Counted from the stretch's first letter, positions 25,405-32,917 are shown. The stretch is 64,000 bases of DNA from CAYQQQ01 sp964420125 (GCA_964420125.1 CAYQQQ010000013.1:1-64000), one strand, 5' to 3'. Notes: a model not told the origin generated them from the sequence alone. Made by a program: numbers and translations.

Positions 25405-25937
25405 ACCGCCGTTGCTTCCTCTGCGCGGCGACGGTGGTGCCACTGGGCGCGGTCGTGTCGGCCGGATGCTCCGGCGGTGGCGCGGACGGCCCGCCGGAGA
25501 TCGTGCTGGGTCGAACCGAGTGCGAGCAGTGCCACATGATCATCACCGAGCTCCGATTCGCCGGGGCCTACCGAACCGCCGACGGCGCGGAGCACCGCTT
25601 CGACGACATCGGCGACATGGTGGAGTACGCCCAGCAGAACGGAGAGGTCGAGGGCTCGAGGTTCTGGGTCTTCGACTACGACTCCGAGGAGCCGATCGAG
25701 GCTCCGGACGCCACCTTCGTGCGCAGCCCGGACCTGGCCACGCCGATGGACTGGGCGCTGGCGGCGTTCTCGTCACCCGAGGGCGCCGAGCAGCTCGCCG
25801 CGTCCAGCAGCGGCGAGGTGCTGGAGTGGGACCAGGTGCAGTCGCTGGTGGAGAGCGGCCGGCGTCGTGACAGCGAGGTATCGACCTCGACCACGGCTCC
25901 CGTCGATCCGTCGACGCCACCCGCCTCCTCGGACTGA
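25401..25937 (+). CDS. nosL: NosL, copper chaperone lipoprotein
   Basis: A 178-residue exported lipoprotein (signal residues 1-22, anchor C23 in VVSAGCSGG) of the NosL/MerB-like fold. The Cu(I)-binding motif is C41-E-Q-C44-H-M46, followed by the conserved RFAGAYRTADGAEHRFDDIGDMV and a C-terminal domain (TPMDWALAAFSS). NosL delivers copper to NosZ. The last 25 residues (DSEVSTSTTAPVDPSTPP) are a low-complexity Ser/Thr/Pro tail. Start GTG 25401 overlaps the nosY stop. It is the last clear member of the operon. Confidence 0.9.
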   Translation: MNRRCFLCAATVVPLGAVVSAGCSGGGADGPPEIVLGRTECEQCHMIITELRFAGAYRTADGAEHRFDDIGDMVEYAQQNGEVEGSRFWVFDYDSEEPIEAPDATFVRSPDLATPMDWALAAFSSPEGAEQLAASSSGEVLEWDQVQSLVESGRRRDSEVSTSTTAPVDPSTPPASSD

Positions 25938-26115
25938 CCGCGGCCCAGCCGTCCTGCACTCGGCTGCAGGCACGCCGACAGGGCTGCGGATCGGTCGTCA
26001 GCCGGGTTGAGATGGCGTCAGATCCACCGAGGATTCGCAAGGAAGCTCAACTCGGCGGGGATTTCTGGAGGGGAGGAGGTGGGGATCTCCGGTTCCGCCG
26101 AGATACTTGGTTGCC

Positions 26116-26526
26116 ATGAGAACGAAAAACCTGCCCCTGTTGATCACCACGGTGGCGGTGGCCGCCATCGCCCTCCTCGGGTGCTCCTCCGACGACGAGG
26201 ACGAAGGCACCGACGGCACCTCCTCCACGACGGCGTCCACGACCACCCCGGACGGCCAGGGCGCTCCCATCAAGGTCGACGCATCGGACCTCGGTGCCGA
26301 GGAGCGGGTGACCATGGAGCCCGGCGGCATGATGGAGATCACCACCGACGGCGTCACCGAGGTGTCCACCAGCGATGACACCGTGCTCAAGGCCATCCAG
26401 CCCGGCGAGGACGAGACGCTGGGCGACAAGGCCGGGGCCGAGGCGATCGTCGCCGGCGACGCCGTGCTCACGCTGTTCGACAAGGACGGCAAGGAGCTCT
26501 ACGAGGTCGAGGTCACCGTCGAGTGA
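26116..26526 (+). CDS. Small lipoprotein of unknown function after nosL
   Basis: A 136-residue lipoprotein: signal NLPLLITTVAVAAIALLGCSS with a good LLGC lipobox, then an acidic Thr/Ser linker (SDDEDEGTDGTSSTTASTTT) and a domain of about 85 residues (IKVDASDLGAEERVTMEPGGMMEITTDG onward) ending YEVEVTVE. The domain looks like a small beta-rich fold with four methionines and no cysteine after the lipobox. I do not recognise the family. It lies 178 bases after nosL, so it may have its own promoter. A TTG start at 26107 is possible, but ATG 26116 gives a more typical signal. Met-rich segments can bind copper, but here that is only a thought. Confidence 0.75.
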   Translation: MRTKNLPLLITTVAVAAIALLGCSSDDEDEGTDGTSSTTASTTTPDGQGAPIKVDASDLGAEERVTMEPGGMMEITTDGVTEVSTSDDTVLKAIQPGEDETLGDKAGAEAIVAGDAVLTLFDKDGKELYEVEVTVE

Positions 26527-26531
26527 CCCGT

Positions 26532-26549
26532 CGGCGGCGGGAGCCGCCG
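26532..26549 (+). terminator. Short hairpin after the small lipoprotein gene
   Basis: CGGCGGC (26532-26538), loop GGGA and GCCGCCG (26543-26549) form a 7-bp GC stem 6 bases after the stop at 26526. It is followed by the much larger hairpin at 26566, and the two together should stop transcription between the convergent genes. Confidence 0.5.
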
Positions 26550-26565
26550 TCACATCGGAGCCCAG

Positions 26566-26605
26566 ACGCGCAGAGGAGGCGCCGCCAGGCGCCTCCTCTG
26601 CGCGT
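26566..26605. terminator. Bidirectional 18-bp hairpin between convergent genes
   Basis: ACGCGCAGAGGAGGCGCC (26566-26583), loop GCCA and the exact reverse complement (26588-26605) form a perfect 18-bp stem. It sits between the lipoprotein (ends 26526) and the cytochrome c gene on the other strand (ends 26617), so it can serve both directions. Flanking U runs are absent. Confidence 0.75.
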
Positions 26606-26616
26606 GCGGTCGGCTG

Positions 26617-27018
26617 CTACTGGATGGACTTCAGGTAGGCGACGATGCTGTCGAGGTCCTCGTCGGTGAGGGAGGGGTTGCCGCCCTTGGCCGGCATGTC
26701 GGTGCCGGTGGTGTTGTCGGGGTCGCTCGCCGGGCGGCCCTCCTTGACGAAGGCGACCAGCTCGGCGTCGCTGTTGTCCTGCACGAAGGTGTTGTCCCTC
26801 AGGTCCTTGCCGACCGACGGGTTCTCCGCGTCCTTGCCGTGGCAGCTGGCGCAGGTGGCGTTGAACAGCTCCTGGCCCTCGGCGGCGTCGCCGCCACCGC
26901 TGCTCTCCTCGCTGCTGTCGGAGCCACCGTCGGAGGACTCGTCGTCGCTGCCGCCGCAGGCCCCGGCGAACAGCAGGACCGCTGCGGATGCCATTCCGAT
27001 GAACCACTTGGTCTTCAC
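26617..27018 (-). CDS. Lipoprotein cytochrome c
   Basis: A 133-residue single-haem cytochrome c. The signal ends in AGAC with anchor C21, and an acidic Ser/Gly linker (about residues 24-45) follows. The haem motif is C56-A-S-C59-H60 (NATCASCHGKD) and the likely sixth ligand is the methionine in TGTDMPAKGG. The ending LDSIVAYLKSIQ is the usual C-terminal helix of class I cytochromes c. Held on the outer membrane face by lipid, it is a good candidate electron donor to NosZ. A ribosome site AGGAGA lies just before ATG 27018. It could also serve an oxidase; nothing else in the window decides this. Confidence 0.88.
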   Translation of the reverse strand: MKTKWFIGMASAAVLLFAGACGGSDDESSDGGSDSSEESSGGGDAAEGQELFNATCASCHGKDAENPSVGKDLRDNTFVQDNSDAELVAFVKEGRPASDPDNTTGTDMPAKGGNPSLTDEDLDSIVAYLKSIQ

Positions 27019-27135
27019 AGGCGTCTCCTTCTGTCGGGGATCCGAACCGCTGGACGCAGCCTAATTGCACTGCGCATGAGCGAGGAAACACGCGAGAGGG
27101 ATACTTGGCATCGTCTCTGGTGATAGCAGCTCCAC

Positions 27136-27169
27136 CGACCATCACCGTCACCGGTGATGGTCGTACGCT
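27136..27169 (+). promoter_or_regulatory. 12-bp inverted repeat and -10 element before the TlpA-like gene
   Basis: CGACCATCACCG (27136-27147) and its exact reverse complement CGGTGATGGTCG (27152-27163) are separated by TCAC. TACGCT follows at 27164-27169 and fits a TANNNT -10 element. The repeat would then cover the -35 region, the place for a repressor. The interval is shared with the divergent cytochrome c gene, so one regulator could control both. A role as an RNA hairpin is less likely if transcription starts after 27170. Confidence 0.5.
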
Positions 27170-27190
27170 GTGGAAGAGATCGGAGGGCAC

Positions 27191-27835
27191 GTGGACGTCG
27201 AGACAGAGCACGATCGTGAGGCGCCTGGGCCGACGGAGCAGGGCCGAGCGGCCCGTGCGTGGTGGCCGACGGCGCTGGCGGTGGCGGCGGTGGCCGTGGT
27301 GCTGGCGGCGATCGTGGTCCGTGTCGTGGACGACGACTCCTCGGGAGCCGACGGTTCCGTCGACGGCGCGGGGGCCGACGCGGAGGGGGAGGCACGGCCG
27401 TTGCACCCCGGACAGGTTGCTGGGCGCGGTGATGCGCTGCCGGAGCTGGCCGTCGAGCGCCATGACGGAGGGACCCTGCAGCTCGACGAGCTCCAGGGGG
27501 CTCCGACGGTGATCAACTTCTTCGCGTCGTGGTGCGCTCCCTGTGTGGCGGAGATGCCCCAGTTCGAGTCGGTCCACCAGGACCTCGATGGCGACGTGCG
27601 GTTCCTCGGCGTGGCCGCCACCGACGACCGGGAGTCCGAGACGGAGCTCCTCTCCCGCACCGGCGTCACCTACGACACCGTGCGCGACCCCAAGGGAGAG
27701 GTGATGACCGCGCTCGGCGTGATGGGCCTGCCGGCGACGCTGCTCGTGGATGCCGACGGTCGGATCGCCGAGTACCACCTCGGTGAGCTCGACGGCGAGG
27801 AGCTGCGGTCCCTGATCGATGAGCACCTCCGCTGA
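27191..27835 (+). CDS. TlpA/ResA-like membrane-anchored thioredoxin
   Basis: A 214-residue protein with one membrane segment near the N-terminus (TALAVAAVAVVLAAIVVRVV), an acidic linker and a thioredoxin domain. The active site is FFASWCAPCVAEMPQF, a C-x2-C with the TlpA/ResA sequence, and the cis-proline loop is MGLPATLLVDADGRI. Such proteins reduce apocytochrome c cysteines or copper-site cysteines outside the cell. Divergent placement from a cytochrome c gene fits either cytochrome maturation or NosZ CuA assembly. Start GTG 27191 is preferred for its GGAGGG site; GTG 27170 is possible and adds 7 residues. Confidence 0.85.
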   Translation: MDVETEHDREAPGPTEQGRAARAWWPTALAVAAVAVVLAAIVVRVVDDDSSGADGSVDGAGADAEGEARPLHPGQVAGRGDALPELAVERHDGGTLQLDELQGAPTVINFFASWCAPCVAEMPQFESVHQDLDGDVRFLGVAATDDRESETELLSRTGVTYDTVRDPKGEVMTALGVMGLPATLLVDADGRIAEYHLGELDGEELRSLIDEHLR

Positions 27836-27916
27836 AGCGCCGTGTCCGGGTGCGCGCTCCAGTGCCCAGGGCGCTGCATGACGACTCCGCCGCCTCTCTC
27901 GCGTCCCCGTGCGGCG

Positions 27917-27943
27917 TCGAGCGCCCGGAGTCGGGGCGCTCGA
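27917..27943. terminator. Hairpin between convergent TlpA-like and SCO1664-family genes
   Basis: TCGAGCGCCC (27917-27926) and GGGCGCTCGA (27934-27943) form a 10-bp perfect stem with a 7-base loop. It lies in the 162-base gap between the stops at 27835 (plus) and 27998 (minus), so it may end both transcripts. Confidence 0.55.
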
Positions 27944-27997
27944 GCTCACGACCCGTGACGGGCGGGTCGGGGGACAGGACCTCCCTCGATCCGTCGT

Positions 27998-28777
27998 TCA
28001 CACCAGGGGCCACGGGTACCTGCGCCCCGAGGGATCGTGAGGGAAGCGACCCGCCCCGAGCACACCCGCTGCGCGGTTGAGCACCGCGTCGGCCTCGTCC
28101 TGGGTGAGCCACCGCGCCAGGCGTGGGGGCACTCCGTCGTCGCGCAGCTCCCGCACCGCCTCCAGCAGCTCCTCGGGGATGGACCGGCCGGCGAAGTCCC
28201 ACACCACGGTGCGCAGCTTGAACTCCACGTGGAAGCTGAGCCCGTTGTCGATGGCCCAGACGCGATCGTCGCCGTCGATCAGGCAGTGGCCGCCCTTGCG
28301 GTCGGTGGCGTTGGCCACGAGGTCGAGCACGCACAGCGCCTGCAGCGCGTGCTCGATCGACGGATCGTCGAGCTCGCGGAGGGTGAAGTAGTGCTCCTCG
28401 AAGCGTGCCGGGACGAACGCCTGCAGGGAGCCGCAACCCAGAGGGGCCTCGTGGCGACCGACGGTGGGTGGCACGAGGGCGAAGCCCAGCACCTCCGACA
28501 GCTCCCAAGCCGCCACCTCTCGCCGCCACAGGCCGCCGGGGAAGTCCCACAGCGGCCGTTCGGTCGACTCCGGCTTGTAGATCGCCGGCGCGTGGTCCTC
28601 GCCGAGGCGCACCTCCACGAGGAAGGTGCCGTTGGAGCTCCATGGCATCAACCCGAGCACCTCGATCGCTCCGTGCTCGAGCAGCGCCACCATGGCGTCG
28701 GTCTGCGCCGGGGTGACCGTGGCGTCGTAGACGAAGGGGACGCCCTCGGGGAGCTCGTGGGGGTGCGGGTCGTCCAT
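27998..28777 (-). CDS. SCO1664 family protein
   Basis: A 259-residue protein of the actinobacterial SCO1664 family, distantly like PI3/4-kinase and HipA folds. Visible blocks are LMPWSSNGTFLVEV, APAIYKPESTERPLWDFPGGLWRREVAAWELSEVLG, VLDLVANATDRKGGHCLIDGDDRVWAIDNGLSFH (D-x5-GG and DNG resemble kinase catalytic and metal sites) and KLRTVVWDFAG. Together with the DUF3090 and phosphomutase-like genes upstream it forms a trio conserved in Actinobacteria, often near mshC of mycothiol synthesis. It starts 10 bases after the DUF3090 stop. Biochemical activity is unknown. Confidence 0.88.
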   Translation of the reverse strand: MDDPHPHELPEGVPFVYDATVTPAQTDAMVALLEHGAIEVLGLMPWSSNGTFLVEVRLGEDHAPAIYKPESTERPLWDFPGGLWRREVAAWELSEVLGFALVPPTVGRHEAPLGCGSLQAFVPARFEEHYFTLRELDDPSIEHALQALCVLDLVANATDRKGGHCLIDGDDRVWAIDNGLSFHVEFKLRTVVWDFAGRSIPEELLEAVRELRDDGVPPRLARWLTQDEADAVLNRAAGVLGAGRFPHDPSGRRYPWPLV

Positions 28778-28787
28778 CCTCGGCGGC

Positions 28788-29345
28788 TCAGTTCCACCGG
28801 GGGCAGTCGTGGCCCTCGGGGTCCATCGGCGCGCCGCAGAGCGGGCAGGGTGGCCGCCCGGCCGAGAGCAGCTCCTCGGCCGTCTCGCCGAAGGCCAGCG
28901 CCTGCCCCGCACTCAGCACGAAGCGGGCCTCGGCGGGATCGTCCATGAGCTCGTCGGCCGCCTCGAGCAGTGCCTCCACGTCCTCCTGGGAGACCTCGGC
29001 GCCGGCTTCGACCTCGAAGGTCCCGACGATGAGCTCCTCCGCGGTCACCATGATCCGGCCCGTCTCCTCGTCGACGCCGACGGACAGCTGGCCGACGGTC
29101 CACGCAGCCGCGACCGGCTCCACCATGCCGACGGGGTCGCGATCGGCCTCGACCGGACCGAGTGCCTGGGCGAGCTGCGCCAGGTAGCGCCCCAGCATCC
29201 CGACCTGCTGCTTCTCGCAGCGGAGGCTGACCACGTGGTTGCCGGCGCGTGCCTGGAGGTAGAACACCCGGTCTCCCGGTCGGCCGACGGCACCCGGCAC
29301 GAAGGCATCGACGGACTCGAACTCGAAGGACTCCCCTGTGCTCAC
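28788..29345 (-). CDS. DUF3090 family protein
   Basis: A 185-residue protein of the Actinobacteria-specific DUF3090 family: FEFESVDAFVPGAVGRPGDRVFYLQARAG, then VSLRCEKQQVGMLGRYLAQLAQAL, and a C-terminal zinc-ribbon-like end CPLCGAPMDPEGHDCPRWN with three cysteines and one histidine (likely metal site). Start GTG 29345 overlaps the stop of the phosphomutase-like gene by 4 bases. It belongs to the conserved trio with SCO1664 family. Function unknown. Confidence 0.88.
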   Translation of the reverse strand: MSTGESFEFESVDAFVPGAVGRPGDRVFYLQARAGNHVVSLRCEKQQVGMLGRYLAQLAQALGPVEADRDPVGMVEPVAAAWTVGQLSVGVDEETGRIMVTAEELIVGTFEVEAGAEVSQEDVEALLEAADELMDDPAEARFVLSAGQALAFGETAEELLSAGRPPCPLCGAPMDPEGHDCPRWN

Positions 29346-30004
29346 GACACCGCCAGCGTGGTCAGGTCGTCACCGGTGGAGTTCACCGTGAGCACGACCG
29401 GCGCGCCGTGCCCCATCAACACGGCGCTGGCCGAGCAGGGCGAGATCACCAACCGCTGGAACAGGTCGAGATGCACCCCTGCCGCCATCGCCACCGCAGC
29501 CTTGATGGGGTCCGCGTGCGACACCGCCACCACGGTGGATCCGGGGTGCAGCGACGCCAGGCGCTCCAGCTGGCCCCACATGCGTTGCTGCATCTCCGAG
29601 AACGACTCACCCCCGGGGAAGCGGAAGGTCGACGGGTTCGACTGCACCGCGCGCCACTCGGGGAGCTTTCGGAGCTCTGGGAGCGCACGGCCCGTCCACT
29701 CGCCGAAGTCGCACTCGAGGAGCCCGGCCGACCGGCGGACCCGGAGGCCGCACGCCCTGGCGATGGGTGCCGCGGTCTCCCTGGTGCGCTCCAGCGGCGA
29801 GGCGTAGACGGCTGATGGGCGCAACGGACCGATCCGTGCGGCCACCGCCTCGGCCTGCGCCCGCCCCGTGTCGGAGAGGTGGAGGCCCGGGGCACGGCCG
29901 GGGAGCACCGCGCCGGTGGTCGAGGTCGAGCCGTGGCGGACCAGCACGATCAGGGTGGGCTTCTCGACGGGGGCGCGTCGGGAAGCTCGGGGGTTGCGGG
30001 CCAC
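29342..30004 (-). CDS. Phosphoglycerate mutase-like phosphatase (MSMEG_4193 family)
   Basis: A 220-residue histidine phosphatase superfamily protein. VLVRHGSTSTTGAVLPGRAPGLHLSDTGRAQAEA contains the catalytic RHG, AVYASPLERTRETAAPIA the substrate-binding region, LLECDFGEWTG the GEW block and VVAVSHADPIKAAVA the second histidine. This matches the MSMEG_4193 subfamily that precedes DUF3090 and SCO1664-family genes in Actinobacteria. The start is taken as GTG 30004, giving 15 residues before the fold begins. Substrate unknown. It lies 43 bases from the divergent glycosylase gene. Confidence 0.85.
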   Translation of the reverse strand: MARNPRASRRAPVEKPTLIVLVRHGSTSTTGAVLPGRAPGLHLSDTGRAQAEAVAARIGPLRPSAVYASPLERTRETAAPIARACGLRVRRSAGLLECDFGEWTGRALPELRKLPEWRAVQSNPSTFRFPGGESFSEMQQRMWGQLERLASLHPGSTVVAVSHADPIKAAVAMAAGVHLDLFQRLVISPCSASAVLMGHGAPVVLTVNSTGDDLTTLAVS

Positions 30005-30047
30005 GCCCAGAGTGTAGGGGCCGGCATCCGTGGAAGGATCACGCCCT

Positions 30048-30782
30048 GTGGCTGCCGCGCACGAGCGTCCGAACCCCGGTCCCGCGGCTGAGCCCGCGCG
30101 TCGCAACGGCCCCGATGGCGCCCGACGGCTGGGAGAGCTGGAGGAGCGGATCGTGCACTGCCGGGCCTGCCCACGCCTGGTGGCGTGGCGCGAGCAGGTC
30201 GCGCTCGAGAGGCGGGCGGCCTACCGCGACCAGACCTACTGGGGTCGGGCCGTGCCCGGCTGGGGCGATCCCCACGCCAGGCTGATGGTGGTGGGCCTGG
30301 CGCCGGCGGCACACGGCGCGAACCGGACCGGGCGGATGTTCACCGGCGACCGATCCGGTGACTGGCTCTACCGCGCCATGCACCGGGCCGGGTGGGCGAG
30401 CCAGCCGGAGTCCACCTCCCTCGGGGACGGCTTGGAGCTGCTCGCTGCCTGGGTGACCGCGCCGGTTCGCTGTGCACCTCCGGCGAACAAGCCGACGCCC
30501 GAGGAGCGGGAGCGGTGCCGACCCTTCCTCGAGGCCGAGGTGGCGCTGCTGGAGGAGCTGCGCGTGGTCGTGGCGCTGGGTGCCTTCGGGTACCGCGAGG
30601 CCGCCCGGGTGCTCGGGATCCCGCGTCCACCCCGCTTCGCCCACGGCCTGGAGGTGGCGGCACCGGAAGGTCGCGTGCTGATCGCCAGCTACCACGTGAG
30701 CCAGCAGAACACCTTCACCGGACGACTCACCGAGGCCATGTTGGATGACGTGTTCGACCGGGCGAGAGCGTTGAGCCGATAG
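30048..30782 (+). CDS. Family 5 uracil-DNA glycosylase (UdgB-like)
   Basis: A 244-residue Fe-S uracil-DNA glycosylase that removes uracil and other deaminated bases from DNA. The motif VVGLAPAAHGANRTGRMFTGD is characteristic of family 5, and IASYHVSQQNTFTGRLTE is the C-terminal motif. Cluster cysteines include HCRACPRLV near residue 35 and APVRCAPPANKPTPEE, with further ligands not certain. The first 30 residues are a disordered Pro/Ala/Arg tail. GTG 30048 is used because GGAAGGA lies 9 bases before it; GTG 30030 is the alternative. It sits divergent from the phosphomutase-like gene and 10 bases ahead of the YbhN-like gene. Confidence 0.88.
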   Translation: MAAAHERPNPGPAAEPARRNGPDGARRLGELEERIVHCRACPRLVAWREQVALERRAAYRDQTYWGRAVPGWGDPHARLMVVGLAPAAHGANRTGRMFTGDRSGDWLYRAMHRAGWASQPESTSLGDGLELLAAWVTAPVRCAPPANKPTPEERERCRPFLEAEVALLEELRVVVALGAFGYREAARVLGIPRPPRFAHGLEVAAPEGRVLIASYHVSQQNTFTGRLTEAMLDDVFDRARALSR

Positions 30783-30792
30783 CCTTGGCCCG

Positions 30793-31923
30793 GTGACCGA
30801 GGCGCATCCCCCAACCTCCGGTGCCGACGACCCCTCCACCGCCACGACCGTGGTATCGGCACCGGCAGCGGGGAGCGACGACGTGGCGTCCCCTCCCGCG
30901 ATCGACCGCCGCAAGCAGGTGATCGCCGGTGTGCTCACCCTGGCGGTGCTGGTGTTCGTGTTCGTGGGGGTGTTCCCCAAGTTCGCCAACTACAGCGACG
31001 CGTGGGCGGCCATCAAGGAGATGTCGGTCGGATCGCTCCTGGCGCTGCTGGCCGTCACGGTGCTCAACGTGGGGGTGTACGTGCTGCCCTACCAGGCGTC
31101 GTTGCCCGGGATCTCCTACGGGCACGCCTTCGTCGTGCGGCAGACGTCGTTCATGATCTCCAACGTCGTGCCGGCCGGTGGGGCCTTCGGCCTCGGGGTG
31201 CAGTACGCCATGCTCTCGGGCTACGGCTACGGACCCGCGCCCACCTCCACCGCCATCGCCGCCACCACCCTGTGGAACCTGCTGGTCACCCTCGCGCTGC
31301 CGGTGGTGGGGGTGCTGCTGCTGGTCTTCGAGGGCCAGGTGCAGCCCCACGAGGTGGTGGGGGCCGTGGTGGGACTGGTGGCGGTCGTGGCGATGGTGCT
31401 GGTGCTGGTGCTGGTGCTCCGCAGCGAAGGTGCAGCTCGGCGCATCGGCGGTTGGGGCGACGCGCTGCTGCGGAGGTTCCGTCGATCGGCCGAGCCCGAC
31501 GCCGCCACCAAGGGCATCCTCCACTTCCGCGACACCACCAAGGACGTCGTGTTCCACCGGTGGCGGCTGCTGACCGTCACGAGCGTCGCCCAGCAGCTGT
31601 GCCAGTTCCTCATCCTGGCGGTGGGGTTCTACGCCATCGCCGGCAAGAGCTCCGGGGTGAACCCTGCCGAGGTCTTCGCCGCCTTCGCCCTGGCCCGGCT
31701 CGCCGGGTTCATCCCCATCACCCCCGGCGGGCTCGGCACCGTGGACGCCGCGCTCGTGGCGCTGCTGCACCAGTTCGGCGCCGACAAGGACGTGGCGCTC
31801 GCCGCCGACCTGGTGTGGCGGGCGGCGTCGTTCTTCCCGCAGGTCTTCATCGGCGTCGCGACCTTCCTCGTCTGGCGGAAGCAGAGCGGTGGTGGCCACC
31901 GAGTGGCGGTCGCCGCCGCGTAG
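30793..31923 (+). CDS. YbhN/UPF0104-like integral membrane protein
   Basis: A 376-residue protein of the lysylphosphatidylglycerol synthase transmembrane-region family (UPF0104). A disordered cytoplasmic N-terminus (about 40 residues) precedes eight or so membrane segments. Family blocks are SFMISNVVPAGGAFGLGVQYAMLSGYGYG and FALARLAGFIPITPGGLGTVDAALVALL. Relatives may flip or transport lipids, but the substrate is unproven. GTG start; co-directional with the glycosylase gene and probably co-transcribed. Confidence 0.8.
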   Translation: MTEAHPPTSGADDPSTATTVVSAPAAGSDDVASPPAIDRRKQVIAGVLTLAVLVFVFVGVFPKFANYSDAWAAIKEMSVGSLLALLAVTVLNVGVYVLPYQASLPGISYGHAFVVRQTSFMISNVVPAGGAFGLGVQYAMLSGYGYGPAPTSTAIAATTLWNLLVTLALPVVGVLLLVFEGQVQPHEVVGAVVGLVAVVAMVLVLVLVLRSEGAARRIGGWGDALLRRFRRSAEPDAATKGILHFRDTTKDVVFHRWRLLTVTSVAQQLCQFLILAVGFYAIAGKSSGVNPAEVFAAFALARLAGFIPITPGGLGTVDAALVALLHQFGADKDVALAADLVWRAASFFPQVFIGVATFLVWRKQSGGGHRVAVAAA

Positions 31924-32063
31924 CGAGCGGGCGTCGACGACTGCGACGGGCCCCGTCGATCGAGGACACCCCCTACGTCCGGCTGCCCGACATGGCCCGC
32001 ACGACCGTGGCGCCGCTACCGTGGGGCCGCCCCAACCGCCACCCGTGTGGAGTTCCCAGACCG

Positions 32064-32438
32064 ATGTCCCAGCCCTCCAACTCCTGCCGACCGCGACGCC
32101 CGCTTCGTCGCTCGCTCCTGGTCGGCGCTCTCGCGGTCCTGCTCGGTGCGTCCGCGTGCGGCCAGCAGCGTCAGCCGACGGAGTACGGCAAGGAGTACAA
32201 GGAGAACTTCATGCTCGGGTGCACCGGCGTCGACGCCGACGGCGAGGTGCCCCCAGGGGGTGAGAAGTTGGCTTCGACGTCCTACTGCGAGTGCGTGTAC
32301 GAAGGGCTCGAGGACAAGGTCCCCTTCGACGAGGCCCGCGAGTTCGAGGAGCAGCAGTCCGAGGCGGACTCCGGTGAGGACATCGAGGTCCCCAAGAACA
32401 TCCAGGCCGTCTTCGACGGGTGCGAGGCGAAGTCGTAG
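32064..32438 (+). CDS. Small cysteine-containing lipoprotein
   Basis: A 124-residue exported protein. Basic residues (RPRRPLRR) precede the signal SLLVGALAVLLGASACGQQ with a lipobox cysteine. The mature part EYGKEYKENFMLGCTGVD ... STSYCECVYEGLEDKVPFDEAREFEEQQ ... AVFDGCEAKS has four cysteines (one plus CxC plus one), suggesting two disulfides and a helical fold. Similar small lipoproteins occur in Acidimicrobiia, but I know no function. A strong terminator follows at 32487. Confidence 0.7.
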   Translation: MSQPSNSCRPRRPLRRSLLVGALAVLLGASACGQQRQPTEYGKEYKENFMLGCTGVDADGEVPPGGEKLASTSYCECVYEGLEDKVPFDEAREFEEQQSEADSGEDIEVPKNIQAVFDGCEAKS

Positions 32439-32486
32439 CTGCACGGCTCTGGCAGGGCCGACGGCGCGGTCCGACTGGGGACGCGA

Positions 32487-32512
32487 CTCGGGGCGCCCGC
32501 CGGCGCCCCGAG
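32487..32512 (+). terminator. Hairpin terminator after the small lipoprotein gene
   Basis: CTCGGGGCGCC (32487-32497), loop CGCC and GGCGCCCCGAG (32502-32512) make a perfect 11-bp stem, followed by a T-rich stretch (ATCTGGTGTTGGGTCTG). It lies 49 bases after the stop codon at 32438. Confidence 0.75.
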
Positions 32513-32586
32513 ATCTGGTGTTGGGTCTGTAGTTGGTTGTGCGCTGGTATGGGTTGGGGTGCGCTCCTGGGTCGTGTGGACGAAGG

Positions 32587-32799
32587 TCAGTGCCGCTCCG
32601 CTGGTGGCGGATCGAGCGGTGTGGCGGCCTCGGGGTCGTAGGCGAACATCGACTCCAGCGGCGGGTCCAGCCCGATCCGGGTCGTGGGGAGCCCCTGGTG
32701 CTCCGGGTCTGCCCGCACCAAGGCGTTCCAGAGGCCCTCGGGACCGCGGGTGAGGCGTACGGCGAGCTGTCCCTCATCGGATCTCAGGGTCGCGGGCAT
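32587..32799 (-). CDS. Possible 70-residue hypothetical protein
   Basis: The frame gives MPATLRSDEGQLAVRLTRGP followed by a soluble, Pro-rich sequence ending PLDPPPAERH. It fills an otherwise empty 480-base gap and has GGAGAGG about 12 bases before its ATG. The amino-acid make-up (few Arg/Cys runs, ordered-looking first half) is more like a real protein than the shadow frames, but no family is recognised. A 9-bp inverted repeat at 32836-32874 lies just upstream. Confidence 0.4.
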   Translation of the reverse strand: MPATLRSDEGQLAVRLTRGPEGLWNALVRADPEHQGLPTTRIGLDPPLESMFAYDPEAATPLDPPPAERH

Positions 32800-32835
32800 A
32801 CCCCACCATCGGACCTCTCCGGCCGCGTGCCCAGA

Positions 32836-32874
32836 GTCGTACGGCCCATTTGGGACGCCAATGATCCGTACGAC
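32836..32874. repeat. 39-bp nested inverted repeat
   Basis: GTCGTACGG (32836-32844) and CCGTACGAC (32866-32874) are perfect 9-bp arms 21 bases apart. Inside them lies a smaller repeat, TTGG-GACG-CCAA. It sits between the end of the F420-type gene (32918, minus) and the start of the small hypothetical gene (32799, minus). It could terminate the former or act as an operator for the latter. Confidence 0.45.
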
Positions 32875-32917
32875 CCGGAGAGGTGGGCACGACGGCTCAC
32901 CCCGCGCGGGGCGGTCC

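Noticed and set aside
26102..26110. Shared GATACTTGG string before the lipoprotein (26102) and near 27099 as a common promoter
   Set aside because: The shared string is only 9 bases, does not fit TANNNT cleanly and occurs at different distances from the genes.
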